A stretch of DNA of 64,000 nt from Lacunisphaera sp. (lineage in GTDB: Bacteria > Verrucomicrobiota > Verrucomicrobiia > Opitutales > Opitutaceae). Shown here piece after piece: positions 55,893 to 63,760 of this stretch; positions within the stretch are counted from its first letter, which is position 1; each line of letters opens with the position of its first letter. The notes below the pieces were generated by a model. That model did not search any database. It worked only from the letters and a program-made list of their open reading frames with translations, and was not told where the DNA came from. Made by a program: the position numbers and the translations under genes. Location: contig JAQSCO010000015.1 of assembly GCA_029945445.1 (NCBI GenBank), positions 144,066-208,065 of the forward strand, read 5' to 3'.

Positions 55893-57458
55893 ATGAAAAC
55901 CCTCCGTCACTTGTTCTGGCTGGTATTGCTGTCGTTCACCCTCGCCGCGCGCGCGGAGGAGGAACCGAAGGACAAGGAGAAGGACAAAAGCGCCGACAAG
56001 GCCGCACCCACCGAGGCCAAGGAACCCAAGCTCTCGGTCACCGAGCACGAGGTTACCATCAACGGCAAGGTCATCAAATACCGCGCCACCGCCGGCTACC
56101 TCGTCCTCAAGGACGACAAGGAAAAGCCCCGCGCGAACATCTACTTCACCGCCTACACCAAGCTGGACGAGCCCGACGCCGCGAAGCGCCCGCTGATGTT
56201 CTCCTTCAACGGCGGCCCCGGCTCCGCGTCCATCTGGCTGCACATGGGCGCCCTCGGCCCGAAGCGCGTCGTCATGACGGACAAGGGCGAGTCGCTCCCG
56301 CCGCCCTACAAGTGGCAGGACAACGAATTCTCCTGGCTCGACGAGACCGACCTCGTGTTCATCGACCCGGTCACGACCGGCTACAGCCGCGCGGCGAAGG
56401 ACGTCGACCCGAAGCAATTCCACGGCTTCACCGGCGACATCGAGTCGGTGGCCGACTTCATCCGCCTCTGGACCACGCGCAACCAGCGCTGGGCTTCGCC
56501 GAAGTTCCTCGTCGGTGAAAGCTACGGCACCACGCGCGCCGCCGGCCTGTCCGACTATCTCCAGCAGAAATACACCCTCTACCTCAACGGCATCATCCTG
56601 ATCTCCTCGATCATGAACTTCGAGACGGCGCTCTTCGCGCCGGGCAACGACCTGCCGTATCAGCTGTTCCTCCCGACCTACACGGCGGCCGCCTTCTACC
56701 ACGGGAAACTCAAGGGCGACTACGCGAAGGACCTGACGGCGACCCTGAACCGCGCGAAGGAATTCGCCGCGAAGGACTATACGCTCGCGCTCATGCAGGG
56801 CGACGCGCTGCCCGCCGCCGACCGCGACAAGATCGCGAAGGAGCTTTCATCGCTCACCGGCCTCTCGCAGGACTATATCATCAGGCAGAACCTCCGCGTG
56901 AGCATCTTCCAGTTCGTCACCGAGCTGAAGCGCGACGAAAACCGCACGGTCGGCCGGCTCGACAGCCGCTTCACCGGCATCGCGCCCGGTGCGGGTGACG
57001 GCGGCGGGCGCGGCGGCGACGGCGGTTTCTTCGACCCGAGCCTCGAGGCCATCAACGGCGGCTACACGAACGCATTCAACGACTACGCGCGCCGCGAGCT
57101 GAAATACGAGAGCGACCTGCCGTATGATATCCTCACCGGCAACGTCCAGCCCTGGAGCTACGCCAACGCGCAGAACCAATACCTCAACGTCGCGTCGACG
57201 CTGAAGTCGGCGATGACGAAGAACACGTTCCTGAAGGTCTGGATCGCCAACGGCTACTACGACCTCGCGACGCCGTTCTTCGCCACGGAATACACCGTCA
57301 GGCACATGGGCCTCGATCCCGCCGTGCGGAACAACATCAAGCTGACCTACTACGAGGCCGGCCACATGATGTATATCCACATGGACTCGATGAAAAAGCT
57401 GAAGGCCGACTTCAGCGCCTACATGGCCGACACGCTCAGGGCGGCGGGCGTGAAGTGA
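55893..57458 (+). CDS. Secreted S10 family serine carboxypeptidase-like protein
   Basis: The 521-residue protein has a signal peptide (MKTLRHLFWLVLLSFTLAARA), a charged Lys/Glu/Asp-rich linker, and an alpha/beta-hydrolase catalytic domain of peptidase family S10. NGGPGSAS (oxyanion region) lies near residue 108, nucleophile Ser210 in GESYG, Asp457 in NGYYDLATP and His491 in EAGHMM. Bacterial S10 proteins are exported and thought to trim peptides from the C-terminus. A Gly-rich loop (GAGDGGGRGGDGG) interrupts the cap region. A strong terminator follows. Confidence 0.9.
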   Translation: MKTLRHLFWLVLLSFTLAARAEEEPKDKEKDKSADKAAPTEAKEPKLSVTEHEVTINGKVIKYRATAGYLVLKDDKEKPRANIYFTAYTKLDEPDAAKRPLMFSFNGGPGSASIWLHMGALGPKRVVMTDKGESLPPPYKWQDNEFSWLDETDLVFIDPVTTGYSRAAKDVDPKQFHGFTGDIESVADFIRLWTTRNQRWASPKFLVGESYGTTRAAGLSDYLQQKYTLYLNGIILISSIMNFETALFAPGNDLPYQLFLPTYTAAAFYHGKLKGDYAKDLTATLNRAKEFAAKDYTLALMQGDALPAADRDKIAKELSSLTGLSQDYIIRQNLRVSIFQFVTELKRDENRTVGRLDSRFTGIAPGAGDGGGRGGDGGFFDPSLEAINGGYTNAFNDYARRELKYESDLPYDILTGNVQPWSYANAQNQYLNVASTLKSAMTKNTFLKVWIANGYYDLATPFFATEYTVRHMGLDPAVRNNIKLTYYEAGHMMYIHMDSMKKLKADFSAYMADTLRAAGVK

Positions 57459-57484
57459 GCCGCGGCTGGTTGTCCCTTCCCGAG

Positions 57485-57511
57485 GCCGGCGCCGCGTGCG
57501 CCGGCTTTTAT
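57485..57511 (+). terminator. Rho-independent terminator after the S10 peptidase gene
   Basis: GCCGGCGC (57485-57492) pairs with GCGCCGGC (57498-57505) over a 5-nt loop, followed by TTTTATTT. It overlaps the 3' end of the convergent coaD gene (stop at 57508-57510). Confidence 0.88.
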
Positions 57512-57990
57512 TTGGTGGCGTAGGTCTTGCGCAGGGCGCGGGCCACATTGCCGGGGACGAACTTCCGGACGTCGCCGCCGAGCTTGGCGATCTGCTTCAC
57601 CAGCGACGAGCTGGTGTAGCTGTAGGACTCATTGGGCATCACGAAAATCGTCTCAATCTCCGGCTCGAGGTGCCGGTTCATCAGGGCCATGTTGAACTCG
57701 AACTCGAAGTCGGACAGCGCGCGGAGGCCGCGGATGATGGCATGCGACTTCTGCTGCCGGGCGAACTCCACGAGCAGGCCCTCGAAGCTCACGACGTCGA
57801 CGTTGGGCAGGCCACGCAGGTTGGCGCGGATGAGCGCGACGCGCTGCTCGGGGGTGAAGAGCGCCTTCTTGGTCGAGTCGATGGCGACGGCAACCCGCAC
57901 ATGCGTGAACAGCTGCGCGGCGCGCTGGAGCACGTCGAGGTGGCCGTTGGTGAAGGGGTCGAAGGTCCCGGGGTAGATGCAGCGTTTCAT
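57508..57990 (-). CDS. coaD: Phosphopantetheine adenylyltransferase
   Basis: The 160-residue protein has IYPGTFDPFTNGHLD with the nucleotidyltransferase T/HxGH motif (TNGH, residues 14-17), RGLRALSDFEFEF for substrate binding, and SYTSSSLVKQIAKLGG, the ISSS-like ATP site. It makes dephospho-CoA from 4'-phosphopantetheine, the penultimate step of coenzyme A synthesis. The ATG at 57990 fits the family start; an in-frame start four codons upstream is less likely. Confidence 0.96.
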   Translation of the reverse strand: MKRCIYPGTFDPFTNGHLDVLQRAAQLFTHVRVAVAIDSTKKALFTPEQRVALIRANLRGLPNVDVVSFEGLLVEFARQQKSHAIIRGLRALSDFEFEFNMALMNRHLEPEIETIFVMPNESYSYTSSSLVKQIAKLGGDVRKFVPGNVARALRKTYATK

Positions 57991-58124
57991 GGCTCGAACC
58001 AACCGGCAGGATTGCGCGGCGGGGCCGGATGGCGAGGAAGTTTTGTGTCAAATTCCCGCGGCCGGGGCCCGGCGCGGCAATCAAGGGATTGCCAAGCGCG
58101 CCGCGGGTGTCTCGACTGCGGCCG

Positions 58125-58727
58125 ATGCGTTTTACCCTCGCCAACTGGATGACTGTCTCGCGGATCCCGGCGATGTTCGCCATCGTCTGGCTGATGAACC
58201 GGGATTTTCCCGAGGCGGCGACCATCGCGTTCTGGCTGTTCATCGCGGCGGCGCTGACCGACTGGTTCGACGGCATGATCGCGCGCGCGCGCGGCGAGGT
58301 GTCGTCCTTCGGGCGCTTCATGGACGCGGTCGTCGACAAGGTGATGGTCATCGGCCTGATGATCGCGCTGGTGGTCGGGGATTACTTCATGGGCTACGAG
58401 AACTTCGCGATGATGCTCCTGCTCTGCATTCTCGGGCGGGAATTCCTGGTGTCGGGCATGCGCATGGCGGCGGTGACCAAGGGAATTGTGGTGGAGGCCG
58501 ACATGGGCGGCAAGGTGAAGACCTTCGTGCAGCTCAACGCCATTGGCTGGCTGCTCGGCGCGCGCATGATGTCGCAGGATCTCGGCCACCTGTTCAGCCC
58601 CGCTGATCGCTGGATCATCACCACGCTGCATGTCATCGGCATGTTCTTTTACCTGATGTCCGCGGTGCTGACCATCACCTCCGCGATCTCGTATTTCCGG
58701 CGGCACGGGCACGTGGTGCTCGACTGA
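58125..58727 (+). CDS. pgsA: CDP-diacylglycerol-glycerol-3-phosphate 3-phosphatidyltransferase
   Basis: The 200-residue membrane protein has about five or six helices. The CDP-alcohol phosphotransferase motif D-x2-DG-x2-AR-x8-G-x3-D-x3-D is complete: it begins DWFDGMIAR near residue 47 and ends GRFMDAVVD. It makes phosphatidylglycerol phosphate. The ATG at 58125 (MRFTLANWMT) is chosen over an earlier in-frame ATG because PgsA proteins start with this NLAN-like helix. pgpA follows 2 bp later. Confidence 0.94.
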   Translation: MRFTLANWMTVSRIPAMFAIVWLMNRDFPEAATIAFWLFIAAALTDWFDGMIARARGEVSSFGRFMDAVVDKVMVIGLMIALVVGDYFMGYENFAMMLLLCILGREFLVSGMRMAAVTKGIVVEADMGGKVKTFVQLNAIGWLLGARMMSQDLGHLFSPADRWIITTLHVIGMFFYLMSAVLTITSAISYFRRHGHVVLD

Positions 58728-58729
58728 CC

Positions 58730-59245
58730 ATGCGCCTGACCCAGCCCGACTGGCCGCGCCGGCTGCCGGCGAAATTCGTGATGGCGGTGGCCACGTTGGG
58801 TCCGCTTGGTCGGCGGCTGCCGGCACCGGGCACGTGGGGCTCGGCGGCGGGCCTGCTCTACGTGCTGGTGTTCTTCCGGCACCTCAACGCCCTCGAGACG
58901 CTCGCGGTCTCCGCGGTCGCCGCCTACCTGGCGGTCGGCTTCACCGGCGAGGCGGCGCGTCGGATGGGCCGCACCGATCCGGGCGAGGTTAACCTCGACG
59001 AGTTTGTCGTGATGCCGCTGGTGTTCCTCGGCTGGCACTTCGGTCCCGGCGGCGTCTGGCCGGAGTGGGTCGGCCTGCTCGCGGGTTTCGGGCTGTTCCG
59101 GTTCTACGACATCCTGAAGCCGCTCGGCATAAAACGCCTGCAGTCCTGGCCGGACGGGTGGGGCATCGTGGTGGACGATGTTGCCGCCGCGCTCACGTCA
59201 TGCGCCACGCTGCACCTCGCCGCGTGGCTGTGGACGCGGCGCTGA
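58730..59245 (+). CDS. pgpA: Phosphatidylglycerophosphatase A
   Basis: The 171-residue membrane protein has the PgpA motifs APGTWGS near residue 32, DPGEVNLDEFVVMP near residue 83 and FRFYDILKPLGIKRLQ, with PDGWGIVVDDVAAA. It dephosphorylates phosphatidylglycerol phosphate, the step after PgsA. The two genes are 2 bp apart, one operon for phosphatidylglycerol synthesis. Its stop lies 1 bp from the stop of the convergent SnoaL-like gene. Confidence 0.95.
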   Translation: MRLTQPDWPRRLPAKFVMAVATLGPLGRRLPAPGTWGSAAGLLYVLVFFRHLNALETLAVSAVAAYLAVGFTGEAARRMGRTDPGEVNLDEFVVMPLVFLGWHFGPGGVWPEWVGLLAGFGLFRFYDILKPLGIKRLQSWPDGWGIVVDDVAAALTSCATLHLAAWLWTRR

Positions 59246-59246
59246 C

Positions 59247-59618
59247 TCAGCGGGCGAAGATGGTCTTGGTCCCGGCAATGGTCCAGGCCCGCGTGATGCG
59301 GCCGTCCTGCACATCGTAGATCATCACAAGTTCGATCTCTCCCGGGCCCTCGGGAAAGGTGCGGGTGACCTTCTCATGGTCGATGACCAGCGTGCCGGCG
59401 ACGATGCGTTTCAGCAAGGCCGCGTGCAGGTTCGGCTCCTGGAACCGGACGGTGAAGCGCGCCCGCAATTCCGCCGAGCCGCGCGCGAGTAATTTATCCG
59501 GATGCTCGAGCAGCTGCGCGTCGTCGGCGTAGACCGCGAGGAGAGTGACGATATCCCGCGCGTTGAACGCATCGAGCTGCCGCTGGACGACGACTTCGGG
59601 AGCGGCGGAGTTCATCAT
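59247..59618 (-). CDS. SnoaL-like / NTF2-fold domain protein
   Basis: The 123-residue protein has the NTF2-like pattern: VQRQLDAFNARDIVTLLAVYADDAQLLEH at the start, then GSAELRARFTVRF and a closing IYDVQDGRITRAWTIAGT. Such small cone-shaped domains act as isomerases, cyclases or ligand binders. The role is unknown here. The start MMNSAA at 59618 overlaps the stop of the VOC gene; the second Met is an alternative. Confidence 0.82.
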   Translation of the reverse strand: MMNSAAPEVVVQRQLDAFNARDIVTLLAVYADDAQLLEHPDKLLARGSAELRARFTVRFQEPNLHAALLKRIVAGTLVIDHEKVTRTFPEGPGEIELVMIYDVQDGRITRAWTIAGTKTIFAR

Positions 59619-59986
59619 TTGGATGAGAGCGACAGCACGTTGCCGTCGGGGTCCTTGAACCACGCGATGCGGGCGCCGCCCGGCGCGGTCCAGATGCCGC
59701 GGGCGTCCTGCTGCATCCACGGGTAGCGCTCGAAGACGAGGCCGCGCTTCGTGAGAACGGCGACGCGCTTCGACACATCGGCGACGCGCCAGCCGAGGAT
59801 GGTGAAGCCGGCGGGGTGGAAGCCGGGCACCTTGACGACGCGAATGGTCGTCCCGCCGCTCCTGAACACCAGCGCGAAGGCATCCTTCGACACAAAACGC
59901 AGCCCGAGTTTCTCTGCGTAGAATTTCTTCGCGCGCCGAAAGTCCCTCGTGGGGATGAAGCCGATGACTTTTGCAGGAGTCGGCAT
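59615..59986 (-). CDS. VOC family (glyoxalase superfamily) protein
   Basis: The 123-residue protein has the VOC pattern: IPTRDFRRAKKFYAEKLGL, DVSKRVAVLTKRGL and FKDPDGNVLSL. It contains one beta-alpha-beta-beta-beta pair. Antibiotic-resistance or glyoxalase-like roles occur in the superfamily but cannot be assigned here. It overlaps the SnoaL-like gene by 4 bp and lies 18 bp after an outer-membrane-type protein gene. Confidence 0.85.
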   Translation of the reverse strand: MPTPAKVIGFIPTRDFRRAKKFYAEKLGLRFVSKDAFALVFRSGGTTIRVVKVPGFHPAGFTILGWRVADVSKRVAVLTKRGLVFERYPWMQQDARGIWTAPGGARIAWFKDPDGNVLSLSSK

Positions 59987-60004
59987 AATCAGCGATGGGC
60001 CGGA

Positions 60005-60934
60005 CTACTTCGCTGCCTTCTCCGCCTTGCCGCCGCCGAACAGGCGCTTGAGGCTGAACTCGCCGCGGATCTTGCCGCCGGTGTCGATGCGCAGGCCGTC
60101 GGGGCCCTCGGTGAACTTCATGCTGACGCCGAAGAGCCAGCGGCCCTTCGAGTTGAAGGTGAGCTTGCGCGGCAGGTCCCACGCGAAGCCGGGCTTCGCG
60201 AAAAAGAACTGCTGGTTATCCTTCCCGATGAGCGAGGTCGTCTGGTAGCCGGCCTCGAGCGTGTAATGGTAGGGAAAGCGGTCGAGCACGAAGCCCGCCC
60301 CGAAGAGCAGCGAACTGCTGTGCGTGTCGTTCTTGCGGAAGCTGCCCGCGACCGAGGACTTTTCCATGAGGTCGATGGTGGGACTGACGAAGTAGGTGAG
60401 GCCCGGCGTGTGCGGGCTCTTGCGCGAGATGACGAGGTAGGGCGAGTAGTGGTTGTAGCCGTCGGTCAGGTCGAGCGGCGGGCGGCCGACCGGCAGGCGG
60501 ACATTGATGCCGGTGCTGGCGTCGTAGTCGGGGTGCAGCCATTCGTGGAAGGCGTATTTGCCGCCGAACTGGACGTCGCCGATGCCGTTGCCCGGCGAGC
60601 CGCTCTTGAGCCCGTGCTCGAAATACGGCTCGATGGTCGCGGTGAACTCCACGTGGTCGTTCACCCCCCAGCGGAGGCCGAGCGGGATGCGCACGTAGCT
60701 GCGCGAGGTGAAGTCGCCGAGGTGCGGGTGCACGATGAAGCGGATGGAGCCCTTGCGCTCGGTCTTCGGCAGGTCGGTGTCGAAGATGCCGTTGACCTTG
60801 TGCATGGCTTGGTCGTCTGCCGCGCTGGCCTCGCGGGCGGCCGCAGGGGGCGATTCCTGCGCCGGGAGGGAATTGAGGGCGAGAAGCGCCGGCACACACA
60901 GGCAGACCACTGAGCGGAGGGAGCGGAGGTTCAT
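60005..60934 (-). CDS. Predicted outer-membrane beta-barrel-like protein (paralogue A)
   Basis: The 309-residue protein has a signal peptide ending near LPAQ and a series of amphipathic strands, including VHPHLGDFTSRSYVRIPLGL, VNDHVEFTATIEPYFEHGL and VGRPPLDLTDGYNHYSPYLV. The C-terminus is not the usual aromatic-ended barrel strand but a basic tail (GGKAEKAAK). It is clearly homologous to the protein encoded just upstream (61037-61966): both share PHxGDxxxRxYxR, GLRWxxNDHxE and P(V/P)GxPPLDxTDGYxH. No named family is recognised. Confidence 0.75.
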   Translation of the reverse strand: MNLRSLRSVVCLCVPALLALNSLPAQESPPAAAREASAADDQAMHKVNGIFDTDLPKTERKGSIRFIVHPHLGDFTSRSYVRIPLGLRWGVNDHVEFTATIEPYFEHGLKSGSPGNGIGDVQFGGKYAFHEWLHPDYDASTGINVRLPVGRPPLDLTDGYNHYSPYLVISRKSPHTPGLTYFVSPTIDLMEKSSVAGSFRKNDTHSSSLLFGAGFVLDRFPYHYTLEAGYQTTSLIGKDNQQFFFAKPGFAWDLPRKLTFNSKGRWLFGVSMKFTEGPDGLRIDTGGKIRGEFSLKRLFGGGKAEKAAK

Positions 60935-61036
60935 TCTTTGGTGACGAATTAAATACTGCCTCCCTGCGGTCCGGCTCAACCAATTAAGCGAGCCGAGAAT
61001 AGCCGCACTGTAATTTTCCGGTGGCTTCCGCGCCCG

Positions 61037-61966
61037 TCATTTCGCCTGCGACGTCCGCTGGCGGAAGCCGTCCATGAACTGGCGGAGCGTGATTTCCACG
61101 CGCAGGCGCGAACTCAGGCTGAAGTCCACCCCGTCCGGACCTACCGAGGTGCGCGCGCCCAGTCCCAGGATAAACTGTCCCTTGGACTGGAAGGTGAACC
61201 GCCGCGGCACATACCAGAGCAGGCCGGGCTGCACATAGAGGAAATGGTTCGTGCGCTGGCCGATCAGCGCCGTCGTGGCGTAGGTGCTGGTGAACGTCCA
61301 CTTGATCTGGCCGGCATCGTAGACGCCGCCGCCGGTGATCGAGACCGAGTGGTCATGAGGTTGATTGAAGCCGGGCGTCCCGGGGATGGTGCTCTTCTTG
61401 ATGAAGTCCAGCCCCATGCCGCCGAATCCCGTCAGGCGGGGATACCGCTGCAACTGGTGCTGCACGACAAAGGTGGGCCGCAGGTGGCAATACCCGTCGG
61501 TCATGTCCAGCGGCGGATGGCCGACGGGGAACTCGCCGCTCAACTCCACGCTGGTCTCGTAGTCGGTCCACGGCAGGTCGTCGAAGATGTATTTGGCGCT
61601 GCCGCTGAGTTCACCGATGCCGTAGCCCGCCGAGCCCTTCAGGCCGTGGGTGAAGAAAACCGAGGCGGCGGACTTCAATTCGAAATGGTCGTTCAGCGCC
61701 CAGCGCAGGCCGGTCTCCATGCGCATGTAGTCGCGATGGACCAAGTCGCCGAAATGGGGCCGGACCGTGAGCTTGATCGCGTTCGGCCGGTCCAGCTCCG
61801 GCAGGTCGCTGCCGAACAGGTCGCTGAGGTGCGGGAGGTAGCGGGTGGCCAGGCTCGGCGGGCCCGCGGGCGCGGGCGGGGGGGAAGACGCGGGCGGGGT
61901 CTGCGCCCAGACGGCGGTGACCGCAAACAGGATGGTGGTGAGGGTGAGGGAGAGGCGGCGGGCCAT
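61037..61966 (-). CDS. Predicted outer-membrane beta-barrel-like protein (paralogue B)
   Basis: The 309-residue protein has a signal peptide (MARRLSLTLTTILFAVTAVWA) and a Pro/Ala-rich segment. Strands match paralogue A: VRPHFGDLVHRDYMRMETGL, GLRWALNDHFELKS, FFTHGLKGSAGYGIGEL and VGHPPLDMTDGYCHLRP. The pair is a tandem duplication separated by 102 bp. It starts 4 bp after a nusG-like gene stops. The function is unknown. Confidence 0.75.
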   Translation of the reverse strand: MARRLSLTLTTILFAVTAVWAQTPPASSPPPAPAGPPSLATRYLPHLSDLFGSDLPELDRPNAIKLTVRPHFGDLVHRDYMRMETGLRWALNDHFELKSAASVFFTHGLKGSAGYGIGELSGSAKYIFDDLPWTDYETSVELSGEFPVGHPPLDMTDGYCHLRPTFVVQHQLQRYPRLTGFGGMGLDFIKKSTIPGTPGFNQPHDHSVSITGGGVYDAGQIKWTFTSTYATTALIGQRTNHFLYVQPGLLWYVPRRFTFQSKGQFILGLGARTSVGPDGVDFSLSSRLRVEITLRQFMDGFRQRTSQAK

Positions 61967-61970
61967 TAGG

Positions 61971-62483
61971 TCAGGGAAGGAGTTGAAGGCTTTCGAGCGG
62001 CAGCCGGACCAGCAGGCCCTGTTGCAGCACGTCGACTGACACCACAATTCCCCGCGGGTTCACAGGGTCATCTACGTATCCTTCCAGCCCGTGCAGCGGG
62101 CCGCCCTGCACCCGGACGTGGGTGCCCTTCCGCACCAGCGGGTGCAGCGCCGCCTCGAGGCCGGAGGCGCAGACCGTTTTCACGACTTCCATCTGGCGCA
62201 GGAACACCGGCTCGTTCGCAACCATCAGGGCGCGGACCAGCAGGTCCTGCTGGTAGATGCGGTCCTTCCGCGCGGGCTCGAGCCGGGCGAAGACGTAGCC
62301 GGGAAACAGCGGCTTGGTGAAGGTCTTTCGCTGGTTGCCGTAGCGGCGCACGCTCTGGATGAGCGGCAGGTAATGGTTGAACTGCTCCACCGTGAGCAGC
62401 GCGGAGAATTTCTTCTCGCAGCGGGGCTTGGTGTGGCAGACGAACCAGCGTGGTTCGGCGAAGTCCGGCAGGTGCTGGCCCAT
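61971..62483 (-). CDS. NusG paralogue (RfaH/UpxY-like)
   Basis: The 170-residue protein has a NusG N-terminal domain (WFVCHTKPRCEKKF, KTFTKPLFPGYVFAR) and a KOW-type C-terminal domain (VRKGTHVRVQGGPLHGLEGYV). Specialised NusG paralogues act as operon-specific antiterminators, often for surface polysaccharides or outer-membrane proteins. It lies 4 bp downstream of aroQ and 4 bp upstream of the outer-membrane-type pair, the sort of gene such factors serve. Confidence 0.88.
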   Translation of the reverse strand: MGQHLPDFAEPRWFVCHTKPRCEKKFSALLTVEQFNHYLPLIQSVRRYGNQRKTFTKPLFPGYVFARLEPARKDRIYQQDLLVRALMVANEPVFLRQMEVVKTVCASGLEAALHPLVRKGTHVRVQGGPLHGLEGYVDDPVNPRGIVVSVDVLQQGLLVRLPLESLQLLP

Positions 62484-62487
62484 GGGG

Positions 62488-62916
62488 TCAGATCTTCGCC
62501 AGCTGGTTCAGCGCCTCGGTGTAACCGGCGAAACCCTTGCCGCTGATCAGCGCAATGCAGGCGCCGGCGGTCATCGAGTGGCGGCGGAATTTCTCGCGCC
62601 GCTTGATGTCGGAGATGTGCACCTCGACGGCCGGCAGGTCGGCGCTGGCGAGGGCGTCGCGCAGGGCGATGCTGGTGTGCGAGTAGGCGCCGAAGTTGAC
62701 GATGAAGGCCTCGATACCGGCGTCGGTCAGCGCGTGGATCCGGTCGACCAGCGCGCCCTCGTGGGCCGATTGGAAGAACACCACGGTGAACCCGAGCCGC
62801 TTCGCCTCCGCCCGGATGAGCTTCTCCAGGTCCTGGAGCGTGGCGCGGCCGTAGATCTCCGGCTGGCGCTTGCCGAGCCGGTCGAGGTTGGGGCCGTGGA
62901 GAATGGCGATTTTCAT
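62488..62916 (-). CDS. aroQ: Type II 3-dehydroquinate dehydratase
   Basis: The 142-residue protein has the AroQ start ILHGPNLDRLGKRQPEIYG with catalytic Tyr22, then NFGAYSHTSIALRDAL (the common form is NPGAYTHTS) and VEVHISDIKRREKFRRHS with the catalytic His region. It dehydrates 3-dehydroquinate in the shikimate pathway. The Pro to Phe change in NFGAY is uncommon. The gene is followed after 4 bp by the nusG paralogue. Confidence 0.94.
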   Translation of the reverse strand: MKIAILHGPNLDRLGKRQPEIYGRATLQDLEKLIRAEAKRLGFTVVFFQSAHEGALVDRIHALTDAGIEAFIVNFGAYSHTSIALRDALASADLPAVEVHISDIKRREKFRRHSMTAGACIALISGKGFAGYTEALNQLAKI

Positions 62917-62924
62917 GCGGGAGA

Positions 62925-63004
62925 AACCACCGAATACACGGAATACACAGAAGGATTCAGTCGAGTTAAATCTTCTTTCTGTGTGTTCCGTGTATTCGGT
63001 GGTT
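62925..63004. repeat. Near-perfect 28-nt inverted repeat with period-9 words
   Basis: Arms 62925-62952 and 62977-63004 match at 27 of 28 positions. The left arm begins AACCACCGAATACACGGAAT, with near-copies about nine bases apart (CGAATACAC, GGAATACAC). The loop is 24 nt. The right arm ends 2 bp before the Nif3-like stop and the left arm starts 8 bp upstream of the aroQ ATG. Confidence 0.88.
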
Positions 63005-63006
63005 AA

Positions 63007-63759
63007 TCAGAGCGGGTTGTCGGTCTCGATGAATTCCCAGGGTAGGTGGAATTTCTTCGCGAGTTCGGCGGCGAGGGCCTTTACGCCGTGCATCTCCGTG
63101 GCGTAATGGCCGCAGCAAATCAGGTTGAGCTTGTGCTCCTGCGCGTAGTTGAACCACTCCTCGCGCAGCTCGCCGGTGATGAGCGTGTCGACGCCCGCCG
63201 CGACCAGCTGGGGCACGGCGCTGTTACCGCTGCCACTGCAGAAAGCAATCTGCTTGGGCGTCGCGGCGCCATAGTCGATGGAGGTCACGTGCGGATAGAG
63301 TTCCTCCAGACGGGCGCAGAGCTGGGAGCGCTTCAGCTTGTTCGGCGCGATCCAGCCGATGGCCTCGTTCTCGTGGAAAAGGAAGGGGCGCTTGGGCTTC
63401 AGGCCGAGCTGGCGGGCAAGGATGACGTTGTTGCCGATCTCCTCGTGGGCGTCGAGCGGCAGGTGGCTGGAGTAGACGGCGCAGTTGCCGCGGACGAGCG
63501 CGGCGTAACGCGAATAGACCGGTCCGGTCAGCGGCGTCACGCCGCCCCAGAACAGGCCGTGGTGCACGATGAGGAAGTCGATGCCGCGCGCCACGGCGGT
63601 CTCGAACGGCACGAGGCCGGCGTCCACGGCGGCGCCGATGCGGGTCACGCGGCCGTCGTTGCCCACTTGGAGGCCGTTGTGCGCGCCGGGGAAGTCCTTG
63701 AAGGCGGCGCGGCGGGTGCGTTTGTCGCAGTATTCGGTGAGTTGCTGGAGCGAAGCCAT
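63007..63759 (-). CDS. Nif3-like dinuclear metal centre protein
   Basis: The 250-residue protein has the Nif3/YbgI metal ligands: IVHHGLFW near residue 65, SSHLPLDAHEEIGNN near 100, and CGHYATEMHGVKAL near 222. Nif3 proteins form hexamers with dinuclear metal sites; the activity is still uncertain (annotated as GTP cyclohydrolase 1 type 2). The ATG at 63759 gives MASLQQLTEYCD, the family start. It is 1 bp from the stop of the upstream polyketide synthase-like gene. Confidence 0.92.
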   Translation of the reverse strand: MASLQQLTEYCDKRTRRAAFKDFPGAHNGLQVGNDGRVTRIGAAVDAGLVPFETAVARGIDFLIVHHGLFWGGVTPLTGPVYSRYAALVRGNCAVYSSHLPLDAHEEIGNNVILARQLGLKPKRPFLFHENEAIGWIAPNKLKRSQLCARLEELYPHVTSIDYGAATPKQIAFCSGSGNSAVPQLVAAGVDTLITGELREEWFNYAQEHKLNLICCGHYATEMHGVKALAAELAKKFHLPWEFIETDNPL

Positions 63760-63760
63760 G

